From Phoronis ovalis (lineage: Eukaryota; Phoronida; Phoronidae): DNA of 10,576 nucleotides. The stretch covers positions 1-10,576 of the forward strand of contig JAOXYB010062267.1 of NCBI GenBank assembly GCA_028565635.1, read 5' to 3'. The first letter of the stretch is position 1. The number at the start of each line of letters is the position of its first letter. The notes beneath the pieces are model-generated. The model searched no databases. It was not told the DNA's origin and saw nothing but the letters and a program-made list of their open reading frames with translations. Below are positions 1 to 8,594 of this stretch, in pieces. The position numbers were made by a program, and so were the translations under genes.

Positions 1-1230
1 AATATAATATTGGAATGACTTTGCATTAAAACATTATATTAGTAACTTACAAAGTATTTTATTTATATAATAGTATTTGAGTAATTATTAAAGATTTTAT
101 ATTTAGCTTCTGATGTTTTAAGCTTTAACGTAGGTCTCGGATAGTTCCTTAAAAAAAAATAGGGGGTGTAGAGGTGTGTCTCGCTGGACAGAAATCCATC
201 GGATTATAGTTAAAATATATTGGGTGTTTTTGAACAAGAATGATAGCTGTTGCTTGTGAAATTAACAAAACTCTCTGGGCGCATCACATGACCTCGTATC
301 AGTTCGCGTACGAGTGGTCAAGTTCAAGTAGCTCAAGGTTACCATCGGGAAATCACCAAGGGGGTTCAATTTCTGGCAAGTATCTCGAAATCCGTGCGGT
401 CACTGGGGGGTAAATGGATCGGTTTTCCTAAGATATATGTGTGATGCAAGTGGACCGAGAGAGAAATTGGCGCTCATTATTGGCGTTTATTTAACAAGTA
501 TATTTGAAATCGTTCATTTAACATTGCGCTGGATGTGTGCTACCTTAAGCGTTAAATGCAATTATATTAAAAGCCAGTACCATGTTCAATTTACAAATAG
601 TGTCCAAGATATGTGTGCGTGTTTACCACGTTTCAATAGCAGCTAGTTTTCCTGTCAAATTCAATGAAGACCAAAACGTACCAAAGCCAATAAAATATTC
701 AAGCACCAAGGACATACATCTAACCAGAATATATTTGGATTCAAGAAATTTCTATGAAATATTACATGGAGGAATATATAGGACATATAATCAGTTTATA
801 GGAAATTAAGAAATTCTCACCAGTTCTTAGATTGCAAGAATAGGTGAGAAACAGTTAAATACTTTTTCTCACAATTTCTCGCAATTGCTTTGCGAGAATT
901 TGTAAAAATTAACTTTAGTGCTATTTGTGTGTATATAATGACAACTGCTATAAAACAGTGAAAGCAGTTCGATCGGACAGTTTCATATTTGTTTATAAAT
1001 GCACAAGTTGTTTGCACAAACTGACCTACTGTTGACTTCGCCGAATGCAAGTTGACACGATACTTTGGGTCACAATGCAGTTGTAAACATTCTGATGCTC
1101 CAAAGTCACTGATATACTCCGTACTCCGTTAAATTAACAAACTGTTTCACTGCAAGTTAAACAGGTATTAACGTAAAACTGTCATATACATGTCATTATA
1201 AGCAAATTGAAGATTTCCTAACAATATATG
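1..1230. other. No supported gene; region beyond the RRM gene stop
   Basis: Bases 160-460 are richer in G+C than the rest (a G run at about 162-166, CpG-containing stretches at 275-320 and 390-425), which may mark an old repeat insertion. Short plus frames at 437-646 and 582-809 overlap each other and have no splice or composition support. The hairpin cluster at 814-900 is listed separately. If the RRM gene ends at 1231, its 3' untranslated region lies here. Confidence 0.4.
814..900. repeat. Cluster of interlocking hairpins built on TTCTC/GAGAA
   Basis: Three inverted pairs share one motif. TTCTCACC (814-821) pairs with GGTGAGAA (843-850). GTGAGAAA (844-851) also pairs with TTTCTCAC (865-872). 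TTCTCGCAA (876-884) pairs with TTGCGAGAA (890-898) over a 5-base loop. The arms compete, so alternative folds are possible. No coding frame accounts for it. Confidence 0.5.
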
Positions 1231-1352
1231 TTATATAACATCATCATTTAAGCCTGCTCTACGAGATGATACAAGTTTTCTGTCATAATGCTTGATTATA
1301 CTTCTGCTGTTAAAATTTGGACTGATTTTAAAGGGTATTTTAAATTTCAGCC
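1231..1352 (-). CDS. Probable last coding exon of the RRM protein
   Basis: An exon of 122 bases: two bases, 39 codons and TAA. The acceptor is strong (TTGTATTTCATAGCAG). The reading is LKFKIPFKISPNFNSRSIIK, then HYDRKLVSSRRAGLNDDVI and stop. The incoming phase (two bases, GG) completes the single G left by the exon at 1968-1833, giving Gly, so the junction reads WMVDG-G-LKFK. The tail is basic and hydrophilic, as is common at a C-terminus. The same frame stays open further upstream to 1464, but there it reads through the splice site and looks non-coding. A plus-strand frame overlaps antisense at 1292-1483 and is taken as a shadow. No close polyadenylation hexamer is seen downstream. Confidence 0.5.
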
Positions 1353-1832
1353 CTGCTATGAAATACAATGTGAAATCGTATGTTACATTAATCATTGTAA
1401 TGTACACTTTTATTTTTAGACCAAGACGAATAGCTCTCAAAAACTGGTACATGGCTGTTTTCATTTTACGAAAAATGTCATGACATTTTAGACATTGTTG
1501 TGAGTAGAAGCAAAAAAAAAAACAGACAAATGTTTCTAAATTTCATTATAAGTATTATGTAACCAATATTATGTATGTAAATGATTTGTGGTACAATGTA
1601 ATAAAAAAAGTGTAACACGTTTATGTACTACACAGTAAAAAAACACATCCCAGACAATCATGGCTTTCCCCAAGAGCTGAATGATTTAGAGGAATAATTA
1701 CGAATAAACTTCACCATCAATAAAAGAATGTAACAATACGTGATGAAATATGATAAACAACGTACATACCATTGGTAAAGTTGTTAGATTGTCGTTGGTA
1801 GGAATTAAAGTTTGAATTAAAAGATAACTCAC
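1353..1832 (-). other. Intron between the last two RRM-gene exons
   Basis: The start (GTGAGT at 1832) and end (CAG at 1355-1353) are as expected. On the plus strand there is an exon-like acceptor at about 1421 (CACTTTTATTTTTAG), a short open block after it and an AATAAA near 1600. This could be the 3' end of a convergent transcript but is not strong. Confidence 0.4.
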
Positions 1833-1968
1833 CACCATCCACCATCCAACCTAACGGATCCGAATCAGTAGGTTTCTTTAGAAGGCGGAAAAATCCGAGA
1901 AGTCTTTGAATGTGATCACTAGCCGCATCTTCTGGTGTGCCCAGGTTTCTCTTTAAAAATGTGTAAGG
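1833..1968 (-). CDS. Coding exon in the C-terminal half of the RRM protein
   Basis: A 45-codon exon ending in phase 1. The donor is a consensus one (GGTG|GTGAGT). The reading starts PYTFLKRNLGTPEDAASDHI, continues QRLLGFFRLLKKPTDSDPLG and ends WMVDG. Codon use and composition are clearly coding and unlike the surrounding A+T-rich DNA. The acceptor is less clear: TGATCAG|CCT (exon end 1968) or GTGAAAG|TAT (exon end 1980). Both are phase 0, so both follow the RRM exon correctly, and they differ by four residues (YIDQ). Neither has a long pyrimidine tract. An in-frame TGA just beyond 1980 rules out a longer exon. The QRLLGFFRLLKK stretch looks like an amphipathic helix. I do not recognise the family. 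Placing it in the RRM gene rests on strand, phase and order. Confidence 0.72.
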
Positions 1969-2945
1969 CTGATCAATATACTTTCACGCACTTCAACAGT
2001 GTACAATTTATTTCCAACAATAAATTTCAAATTGCAAGATGACATAAAATAACTTTTAAGTATTATTTCAATTTCAATTCTATTTTAGCGTGCATTTTTG
2101 TTTCATAAGCAATTTAATATCTACTTTCATTCATAAACAGAGTACCAATATTTCGTCCAGAATGCTCCTTAGAAATTAAAGTTACTAGAAATGGACCTCG
2201 CGATTCTTGCTGATATGGTCCTCATATAGATAAGGAGGTATGCCTCGTGTCCTCATATCATTTAGGAATCATGGCACGGAATTATAGTTTCCGGGTTTAA
2301 CGTTAGGAATCGCCACTGAGAAGGCGTTCAACGTACAACTACGAATCAAGCACGGAATGTACGAAGTCGACAGTAATTGTTTCTGAAGATGAGAACGCAA
2401 GAGATCTATCGAACACGGTTACACACAGATAGTGCGCGCCTAGACGTCATAACGGTCAGATAATCGAAGCCTGGCTTAGTTAAAAATAAGTAACATAATT
2501 TATTATTGTAAAACATTGAAGTTTGAAGCAGAATATTTTTTTACATGCTGAGCTACAATGATAAATTGCTTGTCTAAAAATAACTCAAATAAGTATATTT
2601 TGTCCGATTTTAATTTCTGGTGTGTAGTTTATAAATGTATTTGAAAACCAAAAAAAAGTTTTAGAAATAACAAGCAATTTAAATCATAAAAATAAGGAAT
2701 GTTGTGAAAAGACAGTTAAGGAAGTGGATTTTATTGAACAATACAATGATTGATTTGATGGAATAGCAAACAAATATCGTGCTAAAATATACATAGACTC
2801 TACAGTAAACTCCGTGGCCAAGAACCCTACCTATATTAAGTCTGAGAAGTTTACGTGAAACACTCAATGAGCTGAGTTAGAACAATTATTATTAAAGAAC
2901 AATTATTATTAACTGATTATAATTTTATCTTTGTTTGTTTTGTAG
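1969..2945. other. Intronic A+T-rich DNA with one G+C-richer patch
   Basis: Bases about 2180-2480 are richer in G+C and CpG than their flanks and contain GTCCTCATAT twice (2218-2227 and 2249-2258). No frame is open across the patch on either strand, so it is more likely an old repeat or regulatory DNA than an exon. If the nested plus gene is real, its promoter and leader exon should lie here. Confidence 0.3.
2879..2912. repeat. Exact 17-bp tandem duplication
   Basis: AGAACAATTATTATTAA occurs twice in a row (2879-2895 and 2896-2912), about 30 bases upstream of the acceptor of the signal-peptide exon. It is probably a simple slippage duplication within intron or leader DNA. Confidence 0.7.
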
Positions 2946-3059
2946 CAATATGCCTTTAATGACGTATGCCTTGGACCAAATTTAACGATGATGTTTCATC
3001 AAGTGAAATTTTTCATACTGGCTTTTCTAGCAGTTGCATGGGGTGAAGGTCAAACGATT
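2946..3059 (+). CDS. Signal-peptide exon of a candidate small secreted protein
   Basis: A textbook acceptor (TTTATCTTTGTTTGTTTTGTAG, with a CTGAT branch-like site before it) opens this plus-strand block. Two ATGs follow at 2988 and 2991. The product begins MMFHQVKFFILAFLAVAWGE: a short polar and basic start, a hydrophobic core (FFILAFLAVA) and a small-residue region where signal peptidase could cut. If unspliced, the frame ends at TGA (3087-3089) after 33 residues. If spliced at ATT|GTACGG it joins in phase 0 to 3860-3936. AAG|GTCAAA at about 3048 is another possible donor but gives a phase that stops in the next block. The frame is also open upstream of the ATG back to the acceptor, which would be 5' leader. 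It lies antisense inside the 4-kb intron of the RRM gene. Family unknown. Confidence 0.45.
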
Positions 3060-3089
3060 GTACGGCAAATCACCAAGGAAACTTGTTGA

Positions 3090-3859
3090 GATGACGTAGT
3101 ATAAACTCATTTCTGAGCCCTGCTTGAATTGCGGTTATGAGGAACACAACAGAATACAAGAACAATACATGCAATATCTGTCAAGTATTTTTATATCTGT
3201 GATGAGAACCGCGGTGATCCTATTTTGACGTCATTGCAAGTCGAACTCTTGCAAAAGTAACTATCCGACTATTAAAATTAACCTTTACCTCGTCTCTAAC
3301 TCTCGGTATTCCAGTGAAACTGAAACAATTGAAAAATGTTTACATATATCATCTTCACAATTACTACATAAATAAATTGCAAGAATTATAAGACTATTGT
3401 AAATCTAACCCGACTATTACAGTTACTATAGCCATAGAATTTAGAATATTTTAGTTTAAGAACTTATATTCCAGTACTTGTCGGTGCAAATTCAGGCAAT
3501 AGGCATTATCGCGTAAATTTTGAATTTCTTTGCTTTTTTGCATGATTGTACATTTAAGCTACATCGATCCATGGACAATTATCAAGTATTTACCCGCTCA
3601 AAAAGTCTGCTACTTTCTCAATAGTTAACGCGAGAATTTACGTCATTCTCGGTATGTGCATGTAGCAAGTACTGTACTTATGTCCGCATACGAAACATTT
3701 ACTTGACCTATGCTACATACTCGCTTGAGAAACATATATGTTATGACCTCATTTTTGAAATTAGGGAACTAAAATAAACGTTAGACACCGCTAAGCCTCA
3801 ACTTCTTTGGAGAGGAATCTGCTAAAATTCATAGAAACTGAATGCTTGTTAGATAAAAG
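3090..3859. other. No supported gene between the nested-gene exon candidates
   Basis: A plus block at about 3103-3231 reads YKLISEPCLNCGYEEHNRIQ and on to TGA, but it has only a weak acceptor (GATGACGTAG) too close to the previous exon. I leave it unassigned. The hairpin at 3631-3651 is listed separately. The rest is A+T-rich with no pattern. Confidence 0.3.
3631..3651. repeat. Small perfect hairpin
   Basis: CGAGAAT (3631-3637) and ATTCTCG (3645-3651) form a 7-bp stem with a 7-base loop. The left arm shares GCGAGAATTT with the hairpin at 890-900, so both may come from one repeat family. This is weak evidence. Confidence 0.35.
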
Positions 3860-3936
3860 GAAGAATTAAAGCATAAGATCGATTTTATTTTGGAAAGTAC
3901 TAAGGACGCTGTCAGTAAAATCATTGCTCAGTGGAG
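3860..3936 (+). CDS. Candidate second exon of the nested secreted-protein gene
   Basis: A block of 25 codons plus two bases. The donor is good (TGGAG|GTAAAG); the acceptor (GATAAAAG|GAA) has a poor pyrimidine tract. The reading is EELKHKIDFILESTKDAVSK followed by IIAQW, an evenly spaced amphipathic helix of the kind found at the start of many small secreted proteins. Phase 0 is the only incoming phase that stays open, and it matches the ATT|GTACGG donor at 3059. The join would then read GEGQTI-EELKHK. The C-terminal half also recalls the first helix of Tc1-type transposases, but the flanks show no further transposase, so I prefer the exon reading. It could still be a chance block. Confidence 0.35.
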
Positions 3937-4304
3937 GTAAAGCAATTTCCGTAATGTCCCGCTCGACAACAAACCGTAATACGTTTGATATTAACAAAGT
4001 AATATAAATTAAATAATGTTATATGTATAAGCTAGAGTTTCGTTCTGGTTTTAAGTAAAAGAGCAAGGCTAAGGAGATAATGTTCCCCAGGTACGGACTA
4101 AAAACAAAACCACTTTTAAAGTAATACCGCAAAACAAAAGAAAATTAATATGAATAGAGTTTCAGCAAGACCTCGCTATCTGACAACATTTTAAAACTTC
4201 TCTAAATTGATGTTATAAGCTCGGGAGAACAAATAGACAATAAAGCATACAATTAATGCAAATAACAGTTTATAATTTTTTTCGGTTACTTATACAATTA
4301 CCGT

Positions 4305-4392
4305 TGTTCATCCCCGCATTTTTCTACCTACAAGACATGCAAACGGAGATTAGAAGAATAAAGTATCACAGCCAATTAAATGTATTAAGATG
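4305..4392 (+). other. Exon-like block with a strong acceptor, unplaced
   Basis: A long pyrimidine-rich run (about 4286-4304, ending CTACCTACAAG) precedes a block that reads MQTEIRRIKYHSQLNVLRW in its only long frame and meets a possible donor at GGCG|GTAGCA. It lies between the candidate nested-gene exons, but its incoming phase does not fit the AG left at 3936. It may be an alternative exon, part of another transcript, or chance. Confidence 0.15.
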
Positions 4393-4720
4393 GCGGTAGC
4401 ATATTAGTTATAACATGTCGTAGGTAATTTTAACATTTTCGTGCACTGGCATTACTAGCTTCATCATGAGCAAAGTGAATGTCCATCAGTGTACTCAAGC
4501 ATAGTCTCAATTGCATAATCCTTACCAGAGTTTTATCCAATGCCCAGTTTTATATGGTTAGTAATGGAGTTTAAATGTGCCAGGATGTGTATTATTGACC
4601 ATCATTCAAAATTTAGAATAATTATCAGGTAACTCAAAAAAATTATAGGAAATCAGCAAAAAAATTATCATTAATTTTTAAAATTGCTCACTATTAAAGT
4701 TATTCCTTGTAAAATTTCAG

Positions 4721-4865
4721 AAGTACTTGTAGCTATAAATTATTACCGGTTGTAGTAGTACAGGCAAGGGGAAATGAACTACTGAAAATGCAGACGTGTA
4801 GCCCTTATTATTATTTGTTTAAATACCATTGTAATTGTTTTTTTTGCGTATTATTCATTTATTAA
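4721..4865 (+). CDS. Weak candidate last exon of the nested gene
   Basis: A plus-strand block after a good acceptor (TTCCTTGTAAAATTTCAG). Its only open frame needs two bases from upstream, which is what the exon at 3860-3936 leaves (AG). The product starts STCSYKLLPVVVVQARGNEL and runs 47 codons to TAA. The first half looks protein-like. The second half is rich in Tyr, Phe and Cys and looks like translated A+T-rich DNA. An AATAAA at 5017-5022 lies about 150 bases past the stop. The phase match and the polyadenylation signal are the support; composition argues against it. Confidence 0.22.
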
Positions 4866-5544
4866 TTATTTTAACTTTTTCTTATGATTTATTAATTATC
4901 TTTTCAGTAATTTATAATTGGTAAAAGTCTCCTGTTCCCCAAGAGCACGCAAAGACCCACATTATGTTTTAGGTCAATCGTCGCGTGATTTGGATATTTT
5001 GTATCGTATAAAAATCAATAAAACGTATAGTTAAACTTTTATGAAAATGATTTGTCTTAAAAATACCACTGGAGGAACAATCCTCAGCTTCATGTTGTGT
5101 TGAATGATTAATGTAGGGACTGTCCCAGCAGAATAGAATCTGTTTAATAAAGCTATGAAAAACTGATACAGACAGTGAACAAGAGCACACTTCTGACGAA
5201 CAGCATACCTCGGAAAATGAGCAAGTCTAGTAAGGAGAGGAATTAAGAATTATATATATACCATATCACGTCACTTGATAATTGTTAAATTATTTATGGT
5301 ACTAATATCATTAACGGTTCACTATATTATATGATGAATGGAAAATAGGACCTGCTAGATCGAATCTGTTCTGACAGGTATGAGAAGCACAAAGACTATG
5401 ATTGTAATGAACAAGATTCCGAAGACACAATTGTTTAAGTTAACGAACACCAGTTTGTATTACAAAAATTTGAATGTAAAAAAATTATATTCATTATTAA
5501 TAAACGTATAATTAAAACACGATCTTTTTTGATATACATCATAA
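4866..5544. other. A+T-rich intron DNA with scattered coding-like fragments
   Basis: AATAAA at 5017-5022 could end the nested gene. Two acidic plus-strand fragments, at about 5155-5229 (Glu, Asp, Ser and Thr rich, then TAG) and 5350-5439 (starting DLLDRICSD), are broken by stops. The minus frame at 5190-4969 has no splice support. None is strong enough to call a gene. Confidence 0.3.
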
Positions 5545-5700
5545 CTACATAGGCACAATTCGATCTTCATCTCGCTCAAAAAAAGAAATGATGGGTATGC
5601 CATTTGATGCGAATTCCATCAACCGATAAATAAGAATGATGGTTTCTACTCCATCTACCATAAATATGGCTGATGGCAATGCTTCTACAATGCTTCTATG
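5545..5700 (-). CDS. Candidate alternative last exon (52 codons with stop)
   Basis: An open block in phase 0 directly downstream of the RRM exon, preceded by CTACATTCTGTAAAG, a moderate acceptor, and closed by TAG. The reading begins HRSIVEALPSAIFMVDGVET, passes through a hydrophobic stretch (IILIYRLMEF) and ends FFERDEDRIVPM. Two readings are possible. It may be an alternative terminal exon, giving a shorter protein without the C-terminal exons at 1968-1833 and 1352-1231. Or it may be an internal exon that leaves at ATG|GTAGAT after 14 codons, which is also phase 0. The first part of the block carries an 11-base near-tandem duplication (AATGCTTCTA twice on the plus strand at about 5679-5699). 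A chance open frame of this length is possible in this base composition, so support is moderate. Confidence 0.35.
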   Translation of the reverse strand, partial: HRSIVEALPSAIFMVDGVETIILIYRLMEFASNGIPIISFFERDEDRIVPM

Positions 5701-5967
5701 CTTTACAGAATGTAGTCTAAGGCAATGTGATTATTGTATATATAGCTTTAGATAATATATGTTTCTGTAACTAGGTTCAGATATATGCCTTAAATAATAT
5801 TGTATTTCTAGTAGGATTAAGGCTAGGGTTAGCATTTGTATTATTAGTACTGATGCGGGACACAAGGTACAGAAATTCAATGGTCAGCAACTCAAGCATT
5901 CAAGTTGTTAATACATTCGACTTTTCTTTGTTTTCAGATATTTCCATTACAATACATGAACATTTAC

Positions 5968-6066
5968 CTTAAGAGCTCTACCCGTAGAAAATTTATATTT
6001 GTCCAATTTCACTATCGCCGCTTCAGCTTCCTCTTCATTTGAAAAATATATCTTGGCCGCGGGTCT
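5968..6066 (-). CDS. Coding exon: RRM strand 3 (RNP1 position), helix 2 and start of strand 4
   Basis: A 33-codon exon in phase 0 at both ends. The acceptor is GCGAGCAG|AGA and the donor is AAG|GTAAATG. The reading starts RPAAKIYFSNEEEAEAAIVK and ends LDKYKFSTGRALK. RPAAKIYF sits where RNP1 belongs. The usual pattern is Arg/Lys-Gly-aromatic-Gly/Ala-aromatic-aliphatic-any-aromatic; here the glycine and first aromatic are replaced by Pro-Ala-Ala-Lys, but the closing Ile-Tyr-Phe is kept. NEEEAEAAIVKLDKYKF is a very typical second RRM helix and loop, and GRALK is the lead into strand 4. The domain is therefore confidently an RRM but a divergent one, possibly with weakened RNA stacking. The next exon downstream is about 4 kb away (1968-1833), or the alternative at 5700-5545. 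Confidence 0.82.
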
Positions 6067-6450
6067 CTGCTCGCATAGGAAAATTTCCATTAAGTTAGAA
6101 AATAATGATATATTTAAAATATATCTTTCGCTGTTATTGCTTTATATTAGTGCAAAATCATGACCATTTGTTTGTCAGACTCCTATTTTAGCTATCTTTT
6201 CCAGAAAGTGTGACAATACACACATGGAGTATGTCATGAATTTCCATGTATTACGTGAAGCATTTTTCTCCACTTATAGTGGCAAAATGAATCGCACCAT
6301 ACCTCTTAATCATTAATTAACACTAAGTGAAATTATAGCAATTTCAAAAAAAATCAGCTACGTCTGCTCTGACTTTTGAAACGCAAAGAGCCGGCATTTG
6401 TTTTAGTCAGTACTAAAATGAGGTTATTTGGAATTCATAAAAATACATAC
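6067..6450 (-). other. Short intron between the RRM exons
   Basis: GTATGT at 6450 to GCAG at 6070-6067. It holds only two small A+T palindromes, GGAAAATTTCC (6078-6088) and GATATATTTAAAATATATC (6107-6125). No gene is seen. Confidence 0.6.
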
Positions 6451-6504
6451 CTTGAAATGATTAAAATAATTGATCTTTACTATTGAAGCTCCTACGTTAG
6501 AATC
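6451..6504 (-). CDS. Coding exon: second strand of the RRM
   Basis: An 18-codon exon in phase 0 at both ends. The acceptor is a textbook one (TATTTTATTCTTGTAG|GA) and the donor is AAG|GTATGT, close to consensus. The reading is DSNVGASIVKINYFNHFK. In an RRM this covers the end of helix 1 and strand 2 (ASIVKINYF). The exon is too short to be found by ORF length and is recognised only by its splice sites and by the continuation of the fold from its neighbours. The phases on both sides require no adjustment, which is good support for a real exon. Confidence 0.8.
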
Positions 6505-6797
6505 CTACAAGAATAAAATACTGTAATTAAAAGTGTTACTCTTTGACATGCAATATGTTTAAAATGCCTAAAAACATGTAAATATAATTCAGTATGTAAA
6601 AGAAACTAATAAATACTGAACTGTACCGTAATGGGTGTACGTTTTTAAGTAGTGATCCAAGAATTATATTCATTGATATGTATAACTACCCCAGGTTGTA
6701 AAAAATTTACCCTGTCAGGCAATACATTTATGTCTAAAATGTCTTAAACACAGTGCGGATTTGTTAAATGCCAAGATTGCTTAATGGAACAACTCAC

Positions 6798-6888
6798 CAG
6801 AAAAAGTAGGTCTGCATCAGTCTTACAATAATTTGCAGGAAAACCTTTTGCATATACCTTCGTGATATTCAGTGTTGGTGAAAATAAC
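6798..6888 (-). CDS. Coding exon: start of the RRM (RNP2 strand)
   Basis: An exon of 91 bases: one base and 30 codons, ending in phase 0. The acceptor is strong (TTTCACTCTCAG|G) and the donor matches consensus (CTG|GTGAGTT). The reading is LFSPTLNITKVYAKGFPANY followed by CKTDADLLFL. The segment TKVYAKGF matches the first beta strand of an RRM, with VYAKGF in the RNP2 position (usual pattern: aliphatic, aromatic, aliphatic, any, Asn/Gly, aliphatic). The KGFP wording is also seen in La-type RRMs. The TDADLLFL stretch would be the first helix. Such a domain normally binds single-stranded RNA; that function is inferred from the fold. It joins in phase 0 to the exon at 6504-6451. Confidence 0.8.
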
Positions 6889-8594
6889 CTGAGAGTGAAA
6901 CATAAACAGATTGTATAAACATATCATCTTTGTAATATGAATACTAAATTATTATAATTACAAACATAACACTATTCTAACTTGAAGTATTATATACAAT
7001 CTAACACTTTTGTCCAACATTTCTCAAAATCAGTAAAATAATGTTTTCATTTTGAGGTCTGTGATTGTAAGTTAATTAGGTGTCTGCTGTTTTTCTTTGT
7101 TTTATGTTGCAGAAGACAACCATATTATATCTGTGTTGCCTGGCTATTTCAACTTATTTTAAGTACTGTGGTTGCAAATAAAAGTTAGGAATTTGTCTTT
7201 TTTCAGTATTTTAATGTATTTTTATTTTGTTGTTTTGCTCAATAAAAACTGGTAATATATTTAATTTTGGGTATATATAGCAGTATATTGCTATTACTTG
7301 CCAATTTTATTAGAGCACTCTTAACTGATTTTAGAGAAAATTAGCAGAATGAATATCAGTAGATGATAAAAGGTACATTTATTTGGCAGGAACGTCTAAA
7401 AACGTCCATTTTTAGTATATATTCAAAACCAGGTATAATATTAACTATTTTATCTTTATATTAGCTTTTATTTTATGTTAATTGCAGCACGCATCTCTTA
7501 TAGGATTACATGAGAATTCACCTCTGCAAAATAATGGAGTAAAAAACTGCTTCAGTTTGATTCTTTCTGTGTTTGCTTAAAATAATAAAGAATTAACTGA
7601 TCACTGCAGAGGTTTAGAAAGAAACACTTATATCAGGGAGTTAAATAATTATAAAAACTGTCTAATAGTTCGTGATGATAAACAGTTTGTTTCATTTTCT
7701 GGTGTTTTGAGATATTTATTTTGCCATTAGGATGACTATACGATATGTAAGCTGCTTTGTAGTTAAATAGAAGGAAATATTTTATAATATATAACAGTTA
7801 GTACTAGGAGAATTCTGGACTTACACAGGGCACTAATTGTAGGTAGGAGCTTAGTTTCATCTTTTTGGAATATTTAACATTTGACAGTATACTGCTTTGT
7901 CGTTTGTCCATCAATAATATGAATCTCTTTGCTCAACTGATGTGTGGAAAATGATTTGCATGTTTTAATATATCCTAAGAAAAATCCTGATAGTGCAACT
8001 AGAAGTTATGACGATATTCCAAAAATAGCAACACTATGAAGACTGCCAAAATGGTACAAATCTAGCAAAATATATTCTTACTAAGTTAAAAACGTATAGC
8101 AGGCTTAGCAATTGAACACATTTTTGACATTTCAGGTAAATATAAACTAAAGCATAGGAAGTAAATAGTGTTTTAGAAACTGAAATTATGAGAATTTTAG
8201 CTAACCGCAAAGTGGTGGATGTAACTCACATACAAACATGTAAGGACAATAATATTGCCAAGCTTACAATACAAGAAGAAAACGAAATAAGAAAAAATAT
8301 CCTGTTACTAAAAACTCAATGCACTGCATTCAACCACTGCATTAGAAACGATGATATAGCTGCTATTGGTTTGTCATTCAGAAATAATCTACTAGTGTCA
8401 GATACATGTAGGTCAATATTTCACAAAAATAATCTAACTGTCAGTTTCTATTAAGCAACTTTGGAATACACCATACTTCTCATGAAGCATGTATTTTATA
8501 ATACCATACTTGTCATAATAGCATCTGACTTTCACCTGACACTATGTCACAGGATGTATCCTGAGCAGCTGCCATTTAACTCCCGATGGCTTAC
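6889..8594 (-). other. Large intron of the RRM gene; no firm gene inside
   Basis: The intron opens with GTAAGC at 8594 and closes with CAG at 6891-6889. It contains good plus-strand acceptor-like sites at about 7112 (TTTCTTTGTTTTATGTTGCAG) and 7486 (TTTTATGTTAATTGCAG) with blocks of 16-30 open codons after them, AATAAA at about 7177 and 7241, and a small palindrome at 7277-7294. The open frame at 8188-8454 is listed separately. Confidence 0.35.
8188..8454 (+). other. 88-codon open frame, coding status uncertain
   Basis: The longest open frame in the window. It reads MRILANRKVVDVTHIQTCKD near the start and has a charged helical stretch (LTIQEENEIRKNILLLK) followed by several Cys and His. It lies inside the large intron between 8595 and 6888, on the opposite strand. 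The frame opens after TAG at about 8157, and possible acceptors (GCATAG, GTGTTTTAG) precede the ATG, but none has a good pyrimidine tract. A possible donor is TGTAG|GTCAAT at about 8410. It could be an exon of a nested gene, a decayed mobile-element fragment, or chance. I do not recognise it. Confidence 0.2.

Noticed and set aside
437-809. Two overlapping plus-strand ORFs of 69 and 75 codons
   Set aside because: They overlap in different frames, have no good splice sites at their limits, and their composition follows the base content.
1292-1483. Plus-strand ORF of 63 codons and an acceptor at about 1421 with AATAAA near 1600
   Set aside because: It overlaps antisense with the better supported minus exon at 1352-1231, and no upstream plus exons were found to feed it.
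2679-2867. Minus-strand ORF of 62 codons
   Set aside because: Rich in Phe, Ile and Val from A+T-rich DNA, no acceptor or donor at sensible places, and no phase link to the RRM gene.
3035-3075. ATGGGGTGAAGGTCAAACG resembles the hAT-like end at 10261
   Set aside because: The match is loose, needs several gaps, and falls inside the signal-peptide exon. The expected 8-bp flank is absent.
7112-7540. Plus acceptors at 7112 and 7486 and a minus acceptor near 7540 with short open blocks
   Set aside because: Pyrimidine-rich AG sites are common in this base composition. The blocks are under 31 codons with no phase partners or donors.
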